A stretch of DNA of 64,000 bases from Atriophallophorus winterbourni (taxonomy: Eukaryota; Platyhelminthes; Trematoda; Plagiorchiida; Microphallidae): positions 101,138-165,137 of the forward strand of contig JACCGJ010019042.1 of the NCBI GenBank assembly GCA_013407085.1, written 5' to 3'. Below, piece after piece: positions 10,501 through 25,500 of the stretch. The notes under the pieces were generated by a model. It saw only the letters and a program-made list of their open reading frames with translations, was not told the origin of the DNA and did not search any database. Position 1 is the first letter of the stretch. Every line of letters begins with the position of its first letter. The position numbers and the translations under genes are program-made.

Positions 10501-13500
10501 TGCTAAATTGATTTGTCACTGGTAGTGAGCTGTAGTCTCACTTCCATTGCTATTTTTACTTTTCACATCTGTCTAGACCTGACAACTTGACAGCATCTTA
10601 ACCCATGTGCAGTCTATGACTGTGTGGCACTTCAGCTAGACTAGACTTTGAGGTCCAAGTTTTTTGACCATTTTTCCTGTGTTTCGCCTCTCACTGTAAC
10701 TAACCTTACAATTTCACCTCATGATGGCAAAGAGCCAGAAACCGGTTGTGGACATCGACCATCAATTTCATTTTGATTTAAAGTTACAAAACGTGTCTCG
10801 TCCTGATCTAATATCATTTTGATACTAGTCTGATTTAGCTTTTGTTATTTGTTTTACAGACCCCGCTTCCTCGTTTAAATATGCGGCATGCCAATGTGAA
10901 ACGCTATCCAAAGTATAATACTCGTAGGAATTCTGGATTCGATAGGCGACTTCGGTGAGTTTGTCATTTTCTATTCGTTTAACTTGACCACGAACAATTT
11001 TTACCAATGCGGCAACAAGCTGCCCTTGGTTCTATCCGAATCATGTTGCCAGCAAACTGCCATCGTTATTCTTCTTGTTACCATGGTGACGCTCCCATCC
11101 AACTTTGATTATTACGTCAATCCGACGGCCTATTCGCCTCTTTGAAAACCGTGGCAAAATGAAAGATTAGCTGTATATTAATTGATTATTTCTACTCAGA
11201 GCCCAATGACACTTTTCGGGACGCATCTGTGAAAATGATCATTTCATTTGAGGTCGCAAAATCATTCAAGGTAATGTGCGCGGCGAAAATAAACAATGAG
11301 GTGACTCTCTGAGTTTCATCCGCGTTTACCCAACAGTAATAGCAACAATGTCGTCTGCATGATATAGCTATTCGATTCTTTTCTTGCTCTCCACCGAATG
11401 ATGAGCAATCGAGTTGATTCGTTAGTTTTTTGCCCTCTCCATCATTTCGATGCTAAATCATAATTGAATGAACTTATTGCAACACTCGCAAGTAGTGTGC
11501 TTAGCGCGTTGCCACTTCCTTCGTTGTTGGTATGCACAACGGTTCTTTTCTATATTTGCATTTCTATCACTATACGCTCAATGTTAGAAACGATTCACTA
11601 TGCACGCTGTCTAAAGGTTAGAAACCACATTCTGCATTTTTCTACGTTCACAATGGATGAAAATAACGCCTCCACCCCCGCATTTTCTGTTAGTCCTGTT
11701 CTGCCTGCCACCCACGCAGCGTGGAATCCAGGGTTTGTCACGAATTCATCGGCGAACAAAGAAGACGCGGTCTATTTTTAGCGTCACGTGCGCACGCATG
11801 TTTATCGCGCTAAATGTGCGCCGTAGCATAGGTGCATTGGATCATGACAATTACGTCATTTCTGTGATGTAAGCATCATCCTGGCTGGCTGGCTGTTAGT
11901 TGATTTATTACGTGATTTTCATTTGAAGTGCAACAACTATGTCGGAACAATTTTTTGGTTATCGATTTTTACCCAACATAGCAGTTTCATCAGTATTGAA
12001 CCTTTCACTTGGTCAAAGCGTGCCATCGCCAAACTGGTGAACCTGTATCTCGTTCTTTGCCGTTTTGAGCACCGAAGCTCGACAAATGTTGTACTGTCTC
12101 TCACTCAGGTTCGCCGCACTTACAAAGCGAAACATTGGTCATTTCTATTTCTGTTTTCTTTCTATTTCTTTTGTCATCTCTGTCTAGGCCTGGGCAACCT
12201 GACAGTATCTCAGCCCACGTGCAATCTCTGACTGTGCGGCACTTTGCCTGGATCAGGCTTGTGCTATCACATCACATCATTTGTAAGCGTATCATCGCTT
12301 GACTCAGACTCAATCTGTCATTATGTAATCGAACACCGTCGTTCATTGGAGGAACCCCATTATCAGTCGCTTCAAAGTGAAGCAAACGCATGCTTGGTGA
12401 CGCATTGTAATAAGATATAAGAGAGAATTGCAGTGAGACTCCAGCGTATTTCCGCATGCAGCTCAGTACTAGCGGTTAATTTATACAGCACGAGGTTAGC
12501 TCCGCAGTGCAAAAGTACTGCGCTATTCGTGTTTACCTTGAAGGTATTGATCGAATAATTTACCAACTGGTCAATTTGGGCGATGGGTTTTGATTGTAGC
12601 ACTTGGTTGCTGGAATGTGGTCGTATATTTACTTGCGACATCTTTTGAGTGTCTCGTTCCATCGTATTTCATATCGAGGTATGAACGCTTTGAGAGAAAA
12701 TTCCACAATGTGTCCAGTCTGTTGGAAACTCATGCTGCTCATTCTCACCATCGATTTTCATTCGCGACTGTTAATTCGACCCAGATCACGTTGAATGTGC
12801 ACCTCCGAAAACTAATTGGTGTCAGCTGATGTTTCGCTGCTGAAATCATCCCGTCTTCGATGTTTCTAATAATTGCTATCGGATAATCACTTGACTTTAT
12901 ACTGCATGTGCTGTATTTTCTCGTGGCTTTTTGGCATCACATCTAATACTTCTGTTCGGGGTACAACTAATGTGTTTTGCTGGATGAACCCTTTTTGGAT
13001 GTGCATCTCAAATGCATGACTCTCAGAGTCAATGATGAGATTTTTAACAATTAAACCATTCTTTCACCAAGGCAACCGGTTAGTATGGATTCCACGAACA
13101 GCAACAGAGAACTAGGTTGAGATTGCTGATTTTGTTGATTTGACTTTGGCGTAACTGTTCACAAAAACTGTAATTTGACCATGTTTTTTTATTCAGTCGA
13201 TGCTTGAAACCTCGTGTATCATAATGAGTGCAGGCATCACGAAGCCGGTCGTGAAGTGTAAATGAGAGTGAAGCTAGCGAAATGCCTGTGCCAATGACAA
13301 CATCCAAAATCCTATTCACCTCGCCTTCTTTCCACAGCCATGCACAGATATGCGGTCCAGCTAACACCGTTCTGAATAGATTTCCCTCCGGTACTTAGCT
13401 GCATGTTGTCTTACTTCCACTCCTATATTAATGTTCATTTCTCATATCTGTCTAGGCGTGGGCAACCTGACAGTATCCTAACCCATGTCAGTATCGTAGC

Positions 13501-16500
13501 CCACGTATAGTTTCTGACTGTACGACACTTTGCCTGGATTAGGCTTGTGCTTTCATACCATACCATACCATACCCATGTGCAATCTTTGAATGTGCGGCA
13601 CTTTGCCTGAATCAGGCTTATGATCTCATGTCATGGCATTTATTTTCAAAACAGCCATACCGGCCTAATTCTGGATGCTCGCGTAACGTTGCGTTTACTT
13701 CGGAAAATGCTGCAACCATTTGTTAACCAGGCCATGGATAAAGTGCTGCAACACTACATGCAGGTCAGTCCCTGTTTTTACTTTCCCTGTTTACTCACGT
13801 TTACTATTATGTACTCTGCACTTCCATGTGATATTTTAATTCATGAATACTTTCACCATTATTTTTTCTGTTGGTTTCGGTAGGTAAAACGGAATTAATG
13901 CCTACACTGATTATTGAATATGTATTCGTACGTCATAAAAATGCATAAATGGTTTAACCACGTTTAAAACAATATTTTGTTCAACTAAATGCGTTTAATT
14001 GCATTCACCTTAGCGTGCGTAATAAAGCAAATTGGTGTACGATTTCTCCAATATTGCAACACACTGGTCCTTATAATACTGCCTGTGCTGTGCAGCTAAC
14101 ACCGTGCTAAATTGATTGGCCACGGGTAGTGAGCTGCATGTTGAAACACGCTGGAGTCTCACTGCCATCTTTATTCTCTTTTTCTCATATCGGTCTAGGT
14201 CTGGGCAACCTGACAGTAATATCGCAGTCTGACTGTGCGGCACTTTGTCTGAATCAGGCTTGCGCTTTCATACCATTATACTACATGATGAGTGCAAACA
14301 GTACGAGACTGTCATAGCGATGGAAAAGTTTGCGAATTCTGATATTTTAGTTCAATTGTTTTCGATATTGTATTGGGAAATGTAAGAATGCACTGTCTGA
14401 TATCTATTCAATTTCAACGCTGGCCGACCCAAACACGTGCATCTATGGGTTGAGTTACACGTAACTTCATGTAGATGATTTTTTATTCTTTTATTAATCT
14501 GCACTCTTTGTCTATGAGGAGAATTTAGAGCTAAGCGTCTGAATTTAGGTCTGCGAAGGCAATCAAAATGAAATCCAGACTAATTTGCACGAGGAGGCAG
14601 AATAAGGAAGTATTTTAAATCTAGGTATAATGACTGGCCACGAAAAGTGCAGCAGTTTAAAGTGAATAATAAGTTACCAATAAGGGTAATTGTTGCGCAC
14701 TAAACAGCTTTGTTCCTAACGAGGCGTTTTTTCCTTCTGGCTTGGATTCACGTTCATTTAGTCAATTCGTCAATGTACTGTAAAAACGCGCTTTAGGAGG
14801 GATGGAAGCGATAAATGCAGCCAAAATGTCGAAGATGGTCGCGGAAGTGAAGCTGCCACCCATGATGCAACTTGAATCTTTCCATCGAGTTTTTACATAA
14901 CTTTTCAGGGCATCGCTGTTCTCACTTTTCCTCTACACTACCAGTGATTAAACGCCCCTTTTTTCTCACAAGCTCATCGGCAAGTACCGATGGTGCGTCT
15001 ATGCTAGCAGGCACCACCTGATTGTGCACTCACCGCTTTCGTGTTTACGACTAAACATCATCTAAATTTTCACATTTTTCTTTTTCGCCACGTTGCCATC
15101 CGCCCACCACTGCGAATCACTAGGTTATTCCGCAACAATACATCGTGGCATGTGAGCGATTATTTGCACACAACCGCGTGAAAGAAACCTTGTGCGTCGC
15201 GCAAATGCTACGTGCTCGATTGGTTGTTATTTTCTCGGATTCGAATTGATTATCACGTTTCCTCTCGGTGCTACTGAGTTCTATTCAACGGATTTTAACA
15301 TGAGTGTAGTGTGCTTGCGTATATCATCATTATGTCATTTCTGTTGGCTGTCTCGGTGTGACATTTTCAGTTGCAAATTATTTGTAGCCTACTTGCCCTT
15401 CTTACTCAAATTCCAGTCTAAGATCTTATGGGTTTTTTAGAACAAGACTTTCTTTGTTGATAAAGCGTCATTACAACGTTTATGATCCCCCACTGTTACA
15501 GTCTGCAAAACGTTAGTTCAGGTTGTTTTGCTGTATGCTCTTGACAGCTTTACAGCTAACACCGTGCTAAATTGATTTCTCACTGGTAATGAGCTGTATG
15601 CGGATAACGATGGATTCTCTTTGCCATTTTCATTCTTATATCACTCTAGGCCTGGGCAACTTGACAGTATCTCAGCCCAGGTGCGGTCTATCCCTGTGCA
15701 GCGCTTTACCTGGATCATGCTTATGATTTCACACATACCATTATACCTGCGTTTGACATTTTAACTTTACACCTCCGACGTACGTAAGTGTACAGCAGTC
15801 ACTGTCTCTACAACATTATGTATACAGCCGGGTACCATTGAGCGCAAGACGACGCTATCCACACATAGGTAGAAATAATAATATCAGGAATTTAATCAAT
15901 TTAATACCGAGTACTCTAGTCAGTTCACTGAGTTCCGATACTTGTTTCGGTCCAATCCTATTTGTTGCAGTACGTGGGTTGGCCAGACCGACACCTGGCG
16001 TAGACATCTGTATACCCAGACTGGTAACTACATTGAAGTCTTCCGGGCTAAATTTCTCGTGATCCAATATCTAGATGATTAATAGCACATCTGTGCCGGT
16101 GGTGATATTAAATAATTAGCATAACAAACAACATCATTCATCGCAAAATATTACCCACGTCTTTCATTCAACATTTATCAACGTTACATTCTTCTGTCAA
16201 TTCCGCGCTTTGTCTTTTGTTGCCCACTTCGTATCCGCGCCAAGTGCGTGGCCTATTCATGTTTAGCCAACGTCATATGCGCACCATGTCAAACGCAAGC
16301 TTTCTCTATGGCGTGGTTCATTCGACGTGTTCGATATCAATACCAGGCAGATTGAAAAAACATAGACTTAGCTAAAATTATCAGCTTTATGGTGGTGTGT
16401 TTTTAGCACGTGACGCGTTTTTCAAGTGCGAACATATTTACTTCACCATCACTCCGAATTCGTGTAATCGGTTTAATGTTCGAATGTGTTTCCGCGACTT

Positions 16501-19500
16501 CAATGCCTATCTCTGTCGGTAACATGAATATTGTTCTGCTGTGCTTGCAAAAAGATTTATTCATATTAATTTCACAGTGATACTTTTATCCACGTGTTCG
16601 ACTTTAAGATCTATTTCCGTATCGAACCCAAACAGCTGGTCACGCTTGCCGGACAGTTGTAATCGGTGATATTTTTACATTGAGGACGCGATCTCCGTAC
16701 GCATTATTTTGTCCGATGCTTGTCAAACATTATGCGAAACACGGTTTTTCATTTGCATCACTGTTTGTCACTCGAAACCCAAACATGACTTATTTCGCTG
16801 ATATTCATAATTTCATCATCAGAGCTGTCATAAACAATCCCAACACACATAATAATTGTCCGTAATCGACAGTCACGCACGTAAAGGTTTTCACTGATTT
16901 TTTCAGGAGTATATCGGGATCGCGGTGAAAAATATTCGCGAAAATCTGGGCGATGAATCGGTTTCGGAAGATGACTTGGCAAGATTTCAGCGTAGCATAA
17001 TGAGAAGAGTAAGCAGAATCCTCGGTGTTTTTGTTTCATCCAATTTACATCCACTAGTTCTCTGTTTTATATATGAATGTGTGAAATCACAAGTCTGTTC
17101 GAGGCTCTGGCCCGCTCGTACTTGCAGTCGGTGACAAGGCGGTCAACTTTCATAATGGTATGAAAGCATAAGCCTGATCCAGGCCAAGTGCCGCACAGTC
17201 ATAGACTGCATGTGGGCTGAGATACTGTCAGGTTGCCCAGGCCTAGACTGATATGAGATAGAAAAAAGAACAGGAAATGATAGCGAGACTCCAGCTTGTT
17301 TCAGCATGCAGCTCACTACCTCTGGCCAATCAATTTAGCACGGTGTTATCCGCACAGCACAAAGTACTGCACGATTGCACATCCGTGCTTGGTCAACTTT
17401 GAAGGAGATAGATGCCCTGGGATTGCGTACCGTCTACGACGTTCGAAGATGGAAACGCAACTGCATTACGATGAGCAACGAGCTCGCCTCTGATCGATGC
17501 ACGTTGGCTGGCGTGATTCGAGACACCAATGAAGCCGGCTAATCCCCCCGTGGAGCCAGCGGTACAAGAGTTAAAGTAAAGCTGGAAGCACAGTGCCGCA
17601 CAGTCATAGACTGCACGTGGGGCAAGATGCTGTCAGATTGCCCAGGCCTAGACAAATCAATTTACCACGGTCAGCTATATAGTACAGAAGTGCTACCGTG
17701 CAATATTGAATGTATACTGTATCCTTTTCCAATAGACATTCGAAATGATCTTTCAGAAAACGAGCTTGAAAGATGGCGTAATAAAACGACACATGGCCAT
17801 GTATAAAGTTTTCATATATTCAGATGCGCTTTTGCGTTTATATTTATCTTTTCCAAAGTTAGCCACTGCCTTATTCTGTATTGTCTCTGACACCGTATTC
17901 CTTTTCCGTTAAGTTTTGATAATTGCTTAACGTTCATCGCTCGCCAGTAATTCGAAAGACCAGAACTCATTTTGCGCGTTTCCTTTTTTCTGTTGTATTG
18001 CTACTTGTATTCACTTTCCTATGGATATTTGTATGAGACCTATTTTGACTATCACATCTGATTGGTTTTCTACTGCATTTGTATTTGTCCAATTTCACAC
18101 TGCTTTTTCGCAACCATACGTCTTTTATCTGTTTTATCTGTCTAGTCCTGGGCAATCTGACAGTATCTCAACCCACGTGCAGTCTCTGACTGTGCGGCAC
18201 TTTGCCTGGATCAGGCTTGTGCGTTCATACATACATACAGTATCTTAGCCCACGTGCAGTCTCTGACTGTGCGGCACTTTGCCTGGATCAGGCTTGTGCT
18301 TTCATAACATCATACGATTCCATCTATTTTACACTTCATTGTTTTATTGTTATTCTTCTCCACAGGTTGCTTTACAATACCTTAAACCTTCAAAACACTC
18401 AACCCATAATGCTGGCGGCCCCTCGCTACGGGAAAATAAATCTCGAACAGATATAGGAGAATCCCACGTAATAGATACACAACTTTCTCGATCAACTGAT
18501 TGTGAGCTCTCGCTGAATTCCACCAATCTCTCACCTACCTCCGAGTCCCGTTCGATGGCTAGTTGTGAGAATGAATCGTCCATGCTTGTTGACAGACCTT
18601 CATTACTATCGATGGACCTCGTGATTGGCAACAACCCCCATATCTCCACGTCTATTGCAACTGTGATATGCAATCCGTTACCGTCTCGGCTCAACGAACG
18701 TCCAACAAACCTATGCGCATCAATCACACCGTTAGAATCTCCCTCCTCAGTGTCATCGGGATCTACTCTCGGATTCTTCCATTCCACTTCCGATGATAGC
18801 ACGCCACCAAGCCCAACTGAAAGACGTCCTGTCCGTAAATCACAATGTCGCGGCCGATTCGTTATCAGACAACGTAGACACGTTTTCGCTCGGTCCCCGG
18901 CTCATTTTGTATCCAAACAAGCATCGAGGCGAGTTTTCAGCGGATGGCGAGAATCAAGGTCAAAATCATACAAGACGAATCCACCAGGCTGTCTACGAGG
19001 GAAACGCACTTCGTCCAGAATCGGTCGCTCAACATTTGGCTCTGTTGTGAGTTGTCTCTGTGTTCATCATCATAATGACTACACCAGTAAGCACCCGATG
19101 CTGTACAAGGATGGCCTAATGATGTCCACTGCTCCGTGACTTTTAACGCTTTTGAAGATAAACTCATTATGGTGGAAGGGCATATTAACATGCCGTCACT
19201 TTCAATATGCGTCACCTTAAGCAGTCTCGTTTCAGTAACTTTGATCTATAAATGCATACAGTTAAAGCAACGGCATTGGCTGTGTTTTTCCGTTTGCCCT
19301 TTTGCTTCACCACATCTTTTCGTCGCGTAATCTGGCAATCAACCGAGGCTGCACATAGCATGGCGAAACCAGCAGTGACCATGTGGTTACTTACCCAGAC
19401 TTGGATTTAAAAGATGAAAACCGTTATGGCTTACACTCGATTGGAATATGTTTGGGACCGATCGTGTATTCATAATGCAAAGAAATTTGAGTGCAATCGG

Positions 19501-22500
19501 TTAGAACAGTTTTTGGGTAACGTTTCACCTTATACCTACTAGTTAATTAGATTTTTGTTTTTCTTCAAAAATAGCTTAACCTTAACCCCGTTAGTGATGT
19601 ACTTTTACGCATGTTGGCCGCTGTGTCAACTGACCTTGACCGTGTTCACTTGTATTCGATTGATGTGAATACACGCTGATCCTGGTCATTCTCACGATAC
19701 GTGACGCAGCGTAGGCGTACTATAGGATAGTGGTAAGGTCAAATAAGTGGTGGTGTGTTGACTACTGTTTAATCATGTTCCCTGTCCTGTCTATCCGCCT
19801 TCTGTCAGAAGTGAAACGTACCCAAAAACTGATCTGACCGATTGCACTTAAATTTCTTTGCGTTATGACTTACATTATTTCGTTGATTTATAAGCATCTT
19901 ATTGACGGACCCCTCATATGCGGCGGATAGCTCGGTTTTCGAAGCGTCGTTATCAACTTTGTACTTGTCATTTTATTGAATATACGCTATTGACGCAATT
20001 GTCCCTATAACTAATATAAGCTGAGTCTATTATCCAGCTCGATAAATTGGATTTCATAGTTGTTTTGAAGGACTGATGATATATTGCAAACGTGACTTTA
20101 TCTACTGAAACATTTGGGTTTAATAATTAAACTATTTCGTTTAAATCGAACTCGATAGCCGTGGTGACCGTGTTTCAACCTTCCGCAAAGTGTAAACATG
20201 ATCTATGTGGTTGATCTTTACGTAGGCGTACGATTTTTGGAAAATCGGAAGATAATCGTTTCTTTACTGCTCTAAAGTTCAGACCCCAATGCACTAAAAA
20301 TCAGATCGTGATCTGGTACGTTGATCTGCCCCTCGTAGACCAATCGTTCTTGAACTACATTTTTCGGATTACCTGTCCAGCGTGATCCAGATAAAGTGCC
20401 ACTCAGTCGTAAACCGTGTATGTGTTCAGCAACTGTTACGTTGGTCAGGCCTAGACAGATAAAAAAGGGAAAAGGCCTGTGAGACTCCAGCGTGTTGCGT
20501 CATCTAGCTCAGTCCTAAGTGGCAAATCAATTTCGCACGGTGTTCGCTGCGCAGTACAGAAACACTGCACGATTGCACATCCGTGCAATGCCTGCGTTAT
20601 ATATGTGGCCTATAAATGTGTGCATATTCATTGCTCCACTTGATGTTGCTGCTCACATTAGCTGATGCTGCCACAGTCCACGTCGCCTCGGCCTCGCATA
20701 TTCACTACAACAAATTCAATCGATCACACCCACACTGTCTTCAGCACGTGCTTGCTCTGGGTGCTTGGCTGGGACAAATCAAACACTTTCTGTCTATCGT
20801 TTTTCACAAAAAACGTACTGTCTGTTTGCCTGCTACGTCTTTCAGTATCAACCCGATTTTTTTAAAGGTTATTTTATGCTACCTTCAAAAGTGTCATTTG
20901 GGGTTAGCTAACCCCGTGAACATGATGAAAATTCATGTCACGGTTGTGACGAATTGGTAGAGTAAATGATAAATTGCTTTTTAAAAAAAAGTGAGGACTG
21001 CAGAGTATATGGTCGCCTCGTTTTTAATTTCTCACGGTTGGCCAATCCAACTTCAATAACATTTTATCACATTCATGTTTCAATATTTAGGTCCAAAAGT
21101 GCAGGCCATAAATGAGCCGCGGTGATTGTTTTTTTTCTCTCTCAAAAATATGTTCGAATAACGTGACTTCTCATCTTTATTGATTGCTTTAAATTCTTCC
21201 TCCCGGAAGTGACCTCTTTTTATCATACATTTCAGAACCCTCCGGACTGCACCAGTTTCACATCGAATCACCAAAGGTGAGTGAAATTTCAATCAATAGT
21301 CTCGTTTCGTATTACATTTCAACAAAAAGCCTATATATCAATGAATTCTAGCGTGTTTTATCTTTGTATTTTCTTCATCGTTGTCTTTCTGATGATCGCG
21401 AAAAATTTAAACTCTTGGCCGGTATATGACAGAATCTGAATAACATCTGTTCTTTTTGCCCGCCGTGAAGGTTTTTCGGCTATTGTGGCGAAGTACGAAG
21501 CTTCGGTTCATGCATTTTTATTCATGACCTCGCCATTCATGTCTGCCATGGATAGAACACGATCCTTGTGTAACTTCTCAAGTCGGCCGTTTACGCGTTT
21601 CGCAATCTGCTACTTCTCACCGTTTCGATGTGGGTTGCATGAACTGATCCACAAAACATTTCTTTTGTCTTCTTATGAATGACTCGCCACCAATCTTCCA
21701 GTAATCTTTCTTTCATTTTCTGCTATGGTATGAAAGCACAAGCCTGATCTAGGCAAAGTGCCGCACAGTCAGAAACTACTAGCTTTGAGCGTTGTAGGTT
21801 TGCAGACAAAGCTAAAATCTTTCTCCTTGAGTTTGACCGAACGCATTACGGGTTCTTGGTGTAAAGTATTTTCCCTATTTAGTTTTTGGCATAGATACAG
21901 TGTACACGTTGGGTTTACAGTCAGTTTGAAGGTTTTTTTGTCAGGGTTGCCATACCCATTACACAGAGTTTCCTTCAACCAATTGAAACAAGTTAGACTT
22001 CAATCTGTTTTAGGGTTCAATGCCACTGAAATATTCGAGTCAATTTTGGTTTTGTGTTGGTCCTGATCCTCGTAATAGCTTCCATGCAATAGAATGATCT
22101 GTTGGCTACTTGTTGTCTATTATTATTGTCTTCGGGTGTGATGCATATCGTTGAATAACGAGTTTAACGGCTCCTTCTAGTTCCGATCGGAAGGCATCTG
22201 ACGCAGTCGATACATCCGGTTCCTCGCCCTCTGGTCATTCCGTCCTGATGGACGTTTTGCCTCGACTGGATTTCACCCCTTCAACCCAGTTCACTCTCGG
22301 TTCTTCGGCAAACACGTATGTATTTTCTTCCATTTTGATCAGAGTCATACTCAACGCTGTCAAAATGTTTTGTAAACTTTATGTATTTTGACCCGCACAA
22401 CTTTCAGTCTTTTAGCTTCTGCACCAAACGCGTCTTCCCCCCTATGATTTTCTTGACCTCCTCCAACTTCGAATAGTTTCAATAGTCCAATATACAGAGG

Positions 22501-25500
22501 TTATTAGCTCGACGATGGATTGTATATTCTGCTTTCCTGCTTTCCTTTTTGTTCACGCGCTTGCTTATCTGCTTTTACTGCTTCATGTTGCTTGGCACTT
22601 TGTCTGGCTCCAGACTTGTGCTTCATGATGATGAGGACGACGAGAAGTCATACTCAATTAAGATCTTTGCTTGAACAGCTTGTTGGATTATTTAATCCTC
22701 TTGTGCGTTTTACATGGTTTTAGTGAGGAAAGCTTGTTCCAATTTAAAGTCCATGGAGCTCGTCTCATTGTATCTTTGATTACTCTTCTAATTTTCGCGT
22801 CTTTTCACCTTATATCTCATCACGGTACTATAAAAGCTAAATGCAATTGTTTTCTATTGATGTTACACAGTCGAAAACATGGGAATAAACGCAACGTTAT
22901 ATTTATTTCAAAATGCATGTCACTTCCACGGCTAGCATACCGTTGTTTGGTTAAACAGTACTAATTTTCTGCTGTATAAACTGCATAATTTACTGTCCGA
23001 ACGGCCGTCAGATGTTACTTTTCTTTCAACTCTTGCGGTATATCCGTTTGTCTGTCGGATGTAAATCAGCGAACATTCAGATGCTCCACACACATGTGCG
23101 GAGAAGAGTTGCACAATTATACAGCGGGGTATACGGTATCAATAAACCGATATCTCTTTTGTACTACCGATTTTGTTGTAGATTTGACTACCAGCTGTGC
23201 TAATTCCATTGGATTCAAAGTGATCGCCCTATCCATCCCTCATTCAGCCTTAGTGTTATCGGCTCAAGGATTCCTGCGTACGCTATCTTGGTATTTTCCA
23301 GGCTATTACGAACCTCTGAATTTGCGCTTTCACTAATTTGATGGACTGGGTTTTGAAACTGCGATAGGCTTCTATTTTCAATGTGCTAATCATATCGGCA
23401 ACGTACAATCCATCGCCTTCTTGTTCGGAACATTTATTTTCCGCGACTCATTATGCCAAGGGACACGCGAAAATCGAGGAAAATCATTGTCCGTTTACTG
23501 TCATTATTCCAGTGTTTCAAATTAAACATTTCTAAATAGTCGTAAATGTTGGAACGATTTTTTATAGTAAACATTGTCAGTTCTCGCATGTTGAACTGGA
23601 CTATGGGAACAATTGAATTGCCACCGGAAGTGAGCTGCATGCGAGAGCACGCTGGAGTCTCACTGCCATTTCTACTTCTATTTTCGTTTCTCATATCTGT
23701 CTAGGCCTGGGCAACCTGACAGTATCTTAGCCCATGTGCAGTCTATAACTGCGCGCACTTTGACTGGATCAGGCTTGTGCTTTCATACATAAACATGTGA
23801 ACAGAATCCGCACGCATACAAATCATTTAATAGATGATTGCTATATTTTTCTAATTAAAACTCATGTCTCCACGGCCTTGCAAATCGTCAGGCTCCGAGT
23901 TTCGTTTTGAATCCGGTGACCTTGACCTTCCGATTTCTTTGACCTTCCGATTTCTTTTGCTCAATTCGTCGGTCAGCTGAATGTGGCTGAATTACCTCCA
24001 AGATCCGCAAAACGTGGATGTCAGTCCAGGGCAGTTTCCAGTCCAATATTGCTTTTCCGAAATCGCCTTGACTCACCTGGTTTGCTGACCCTGGATTCCA
24101 CGTTTCTGGTGCTCTCTATATCAGCGGTTCTCATGTGTAGCACGCCGCGTTGTTCTTGTAACGTAGCACGTGATTTGGTCTAGGGTTTGTTAACTGGATT
24201 CCGCTGTCTGTCTGTTTGCACTTGCACACGGGACCCGCTGTGCACATGTTTAATCGGCTACTTTGGTATGTCTGCTAGCTAATCTTTTTGCATTTGCCTA
24301 TATTGATTTCTATTTTGCTGTCAAGTGTCCGATTAATTCGAATATGTGTGTTGGCAAATCCGTATTACCTTAACATCTTCTATTGGAATCGCATTCCGTA
24401 ATGTGTCTACATTGACGACGGACTGTATCTGTTTCTTTCATTTTCATTGATAACCGAGCATTTTATTCACTCACTTCGTGTATTGTCCTGTAGTTGGCTT
24501 GGTCTTGGTGCTGCTCGCGGTCGAATCTACACAAAATACCCGGAATTGTTCCGCTATCAGTGTGATCCCGAGGACAAATCATGGCTGTACAAGCATCGGT
24601 TATTGACGGGCCACGGTGTCAAAGCCTATCTGATGCATGCCGATCAGATTCGACTTGTTGCCAAGACCATGGGACACTGCGATACCACGAATTTGCAGAC
24701 TTTTGTGCTCCCACCATGGATTTTGGCTAAAGTAAGTCCTCAATCGAATGTATTGCTTGCTCACCACGCATGCTCTGTCAAGTGTCCCACGCCAGTGTAA
24801 ACTGTACTTATGAAAAGAGTTATTTTTGCTTTACAACTTTTACTTGCTGTTGTTGTCCTCTTTCGGTCGCTGTCGACTATGGATGTACATCACAATCGCA
24901 TGATTTTTCATGCTGCACGGCTTTTCGAATGACTAAACAGTCCAATTCAGCAGGAACAATCTCTCACGCAGTGCTTGCAACGATAGGCAGAACTGGGTCG
25001 ATGGCACGCCGGCGGCGTGATCCTCGTTCAGCAGTTAAGAGCTGTATCTGTTCCTCCCTAGCTTGCAGACGACGCTTTACATAATGCCTCCAATTTGAGC
25101 GGTCAAGAGCAAGTTCTTCCCAGCTCTCTTTTGCACACATCTTTGTACCACCAGTGTGGCCTACTCAATGGTCGACTTTCTGATTTTAACTCATTATTGA
25201 ATAGAATAGATCTTTTTTAGCACGGCAACTTTCCATTCTGTAGGCGTGACCAAGCCACCGTAGGCGGCGCTGTCGCAGTAGGGTGAACATGTTCTGTAGA
25301 CCAACTTCTAAACTCGTTGACTATATGGCGAACCATGCGGTATATGACTGTCCCTATTGATTTTTGAGAGATTTTATATTTTTACTCCATATACCTCGTC
25401 ATCCTCCGGTTATTGTTAAGCTTACTGCTTTTTCTACCATAAAACTTTCTGAGTTCTGAGCTTTTGAAAACACCTCAGCATTAGTCACTTTTTCCATCCA

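Noticed and set aside
11464..11872. Plus-strand frames in DNTTIP1 intron 3
   Set aside because: No homology to the protein and no acceptor/donor pair in the needed phase. Exons 3 and 4 join perfectly without them.
18793..19050. Alternative plus-strand frame inside DNTTIP1 exon 6
   Set aside because: The overlapping frame is open for 85 codons, but only the chosen frame runs through the whole exon and fits the phases on both sides.
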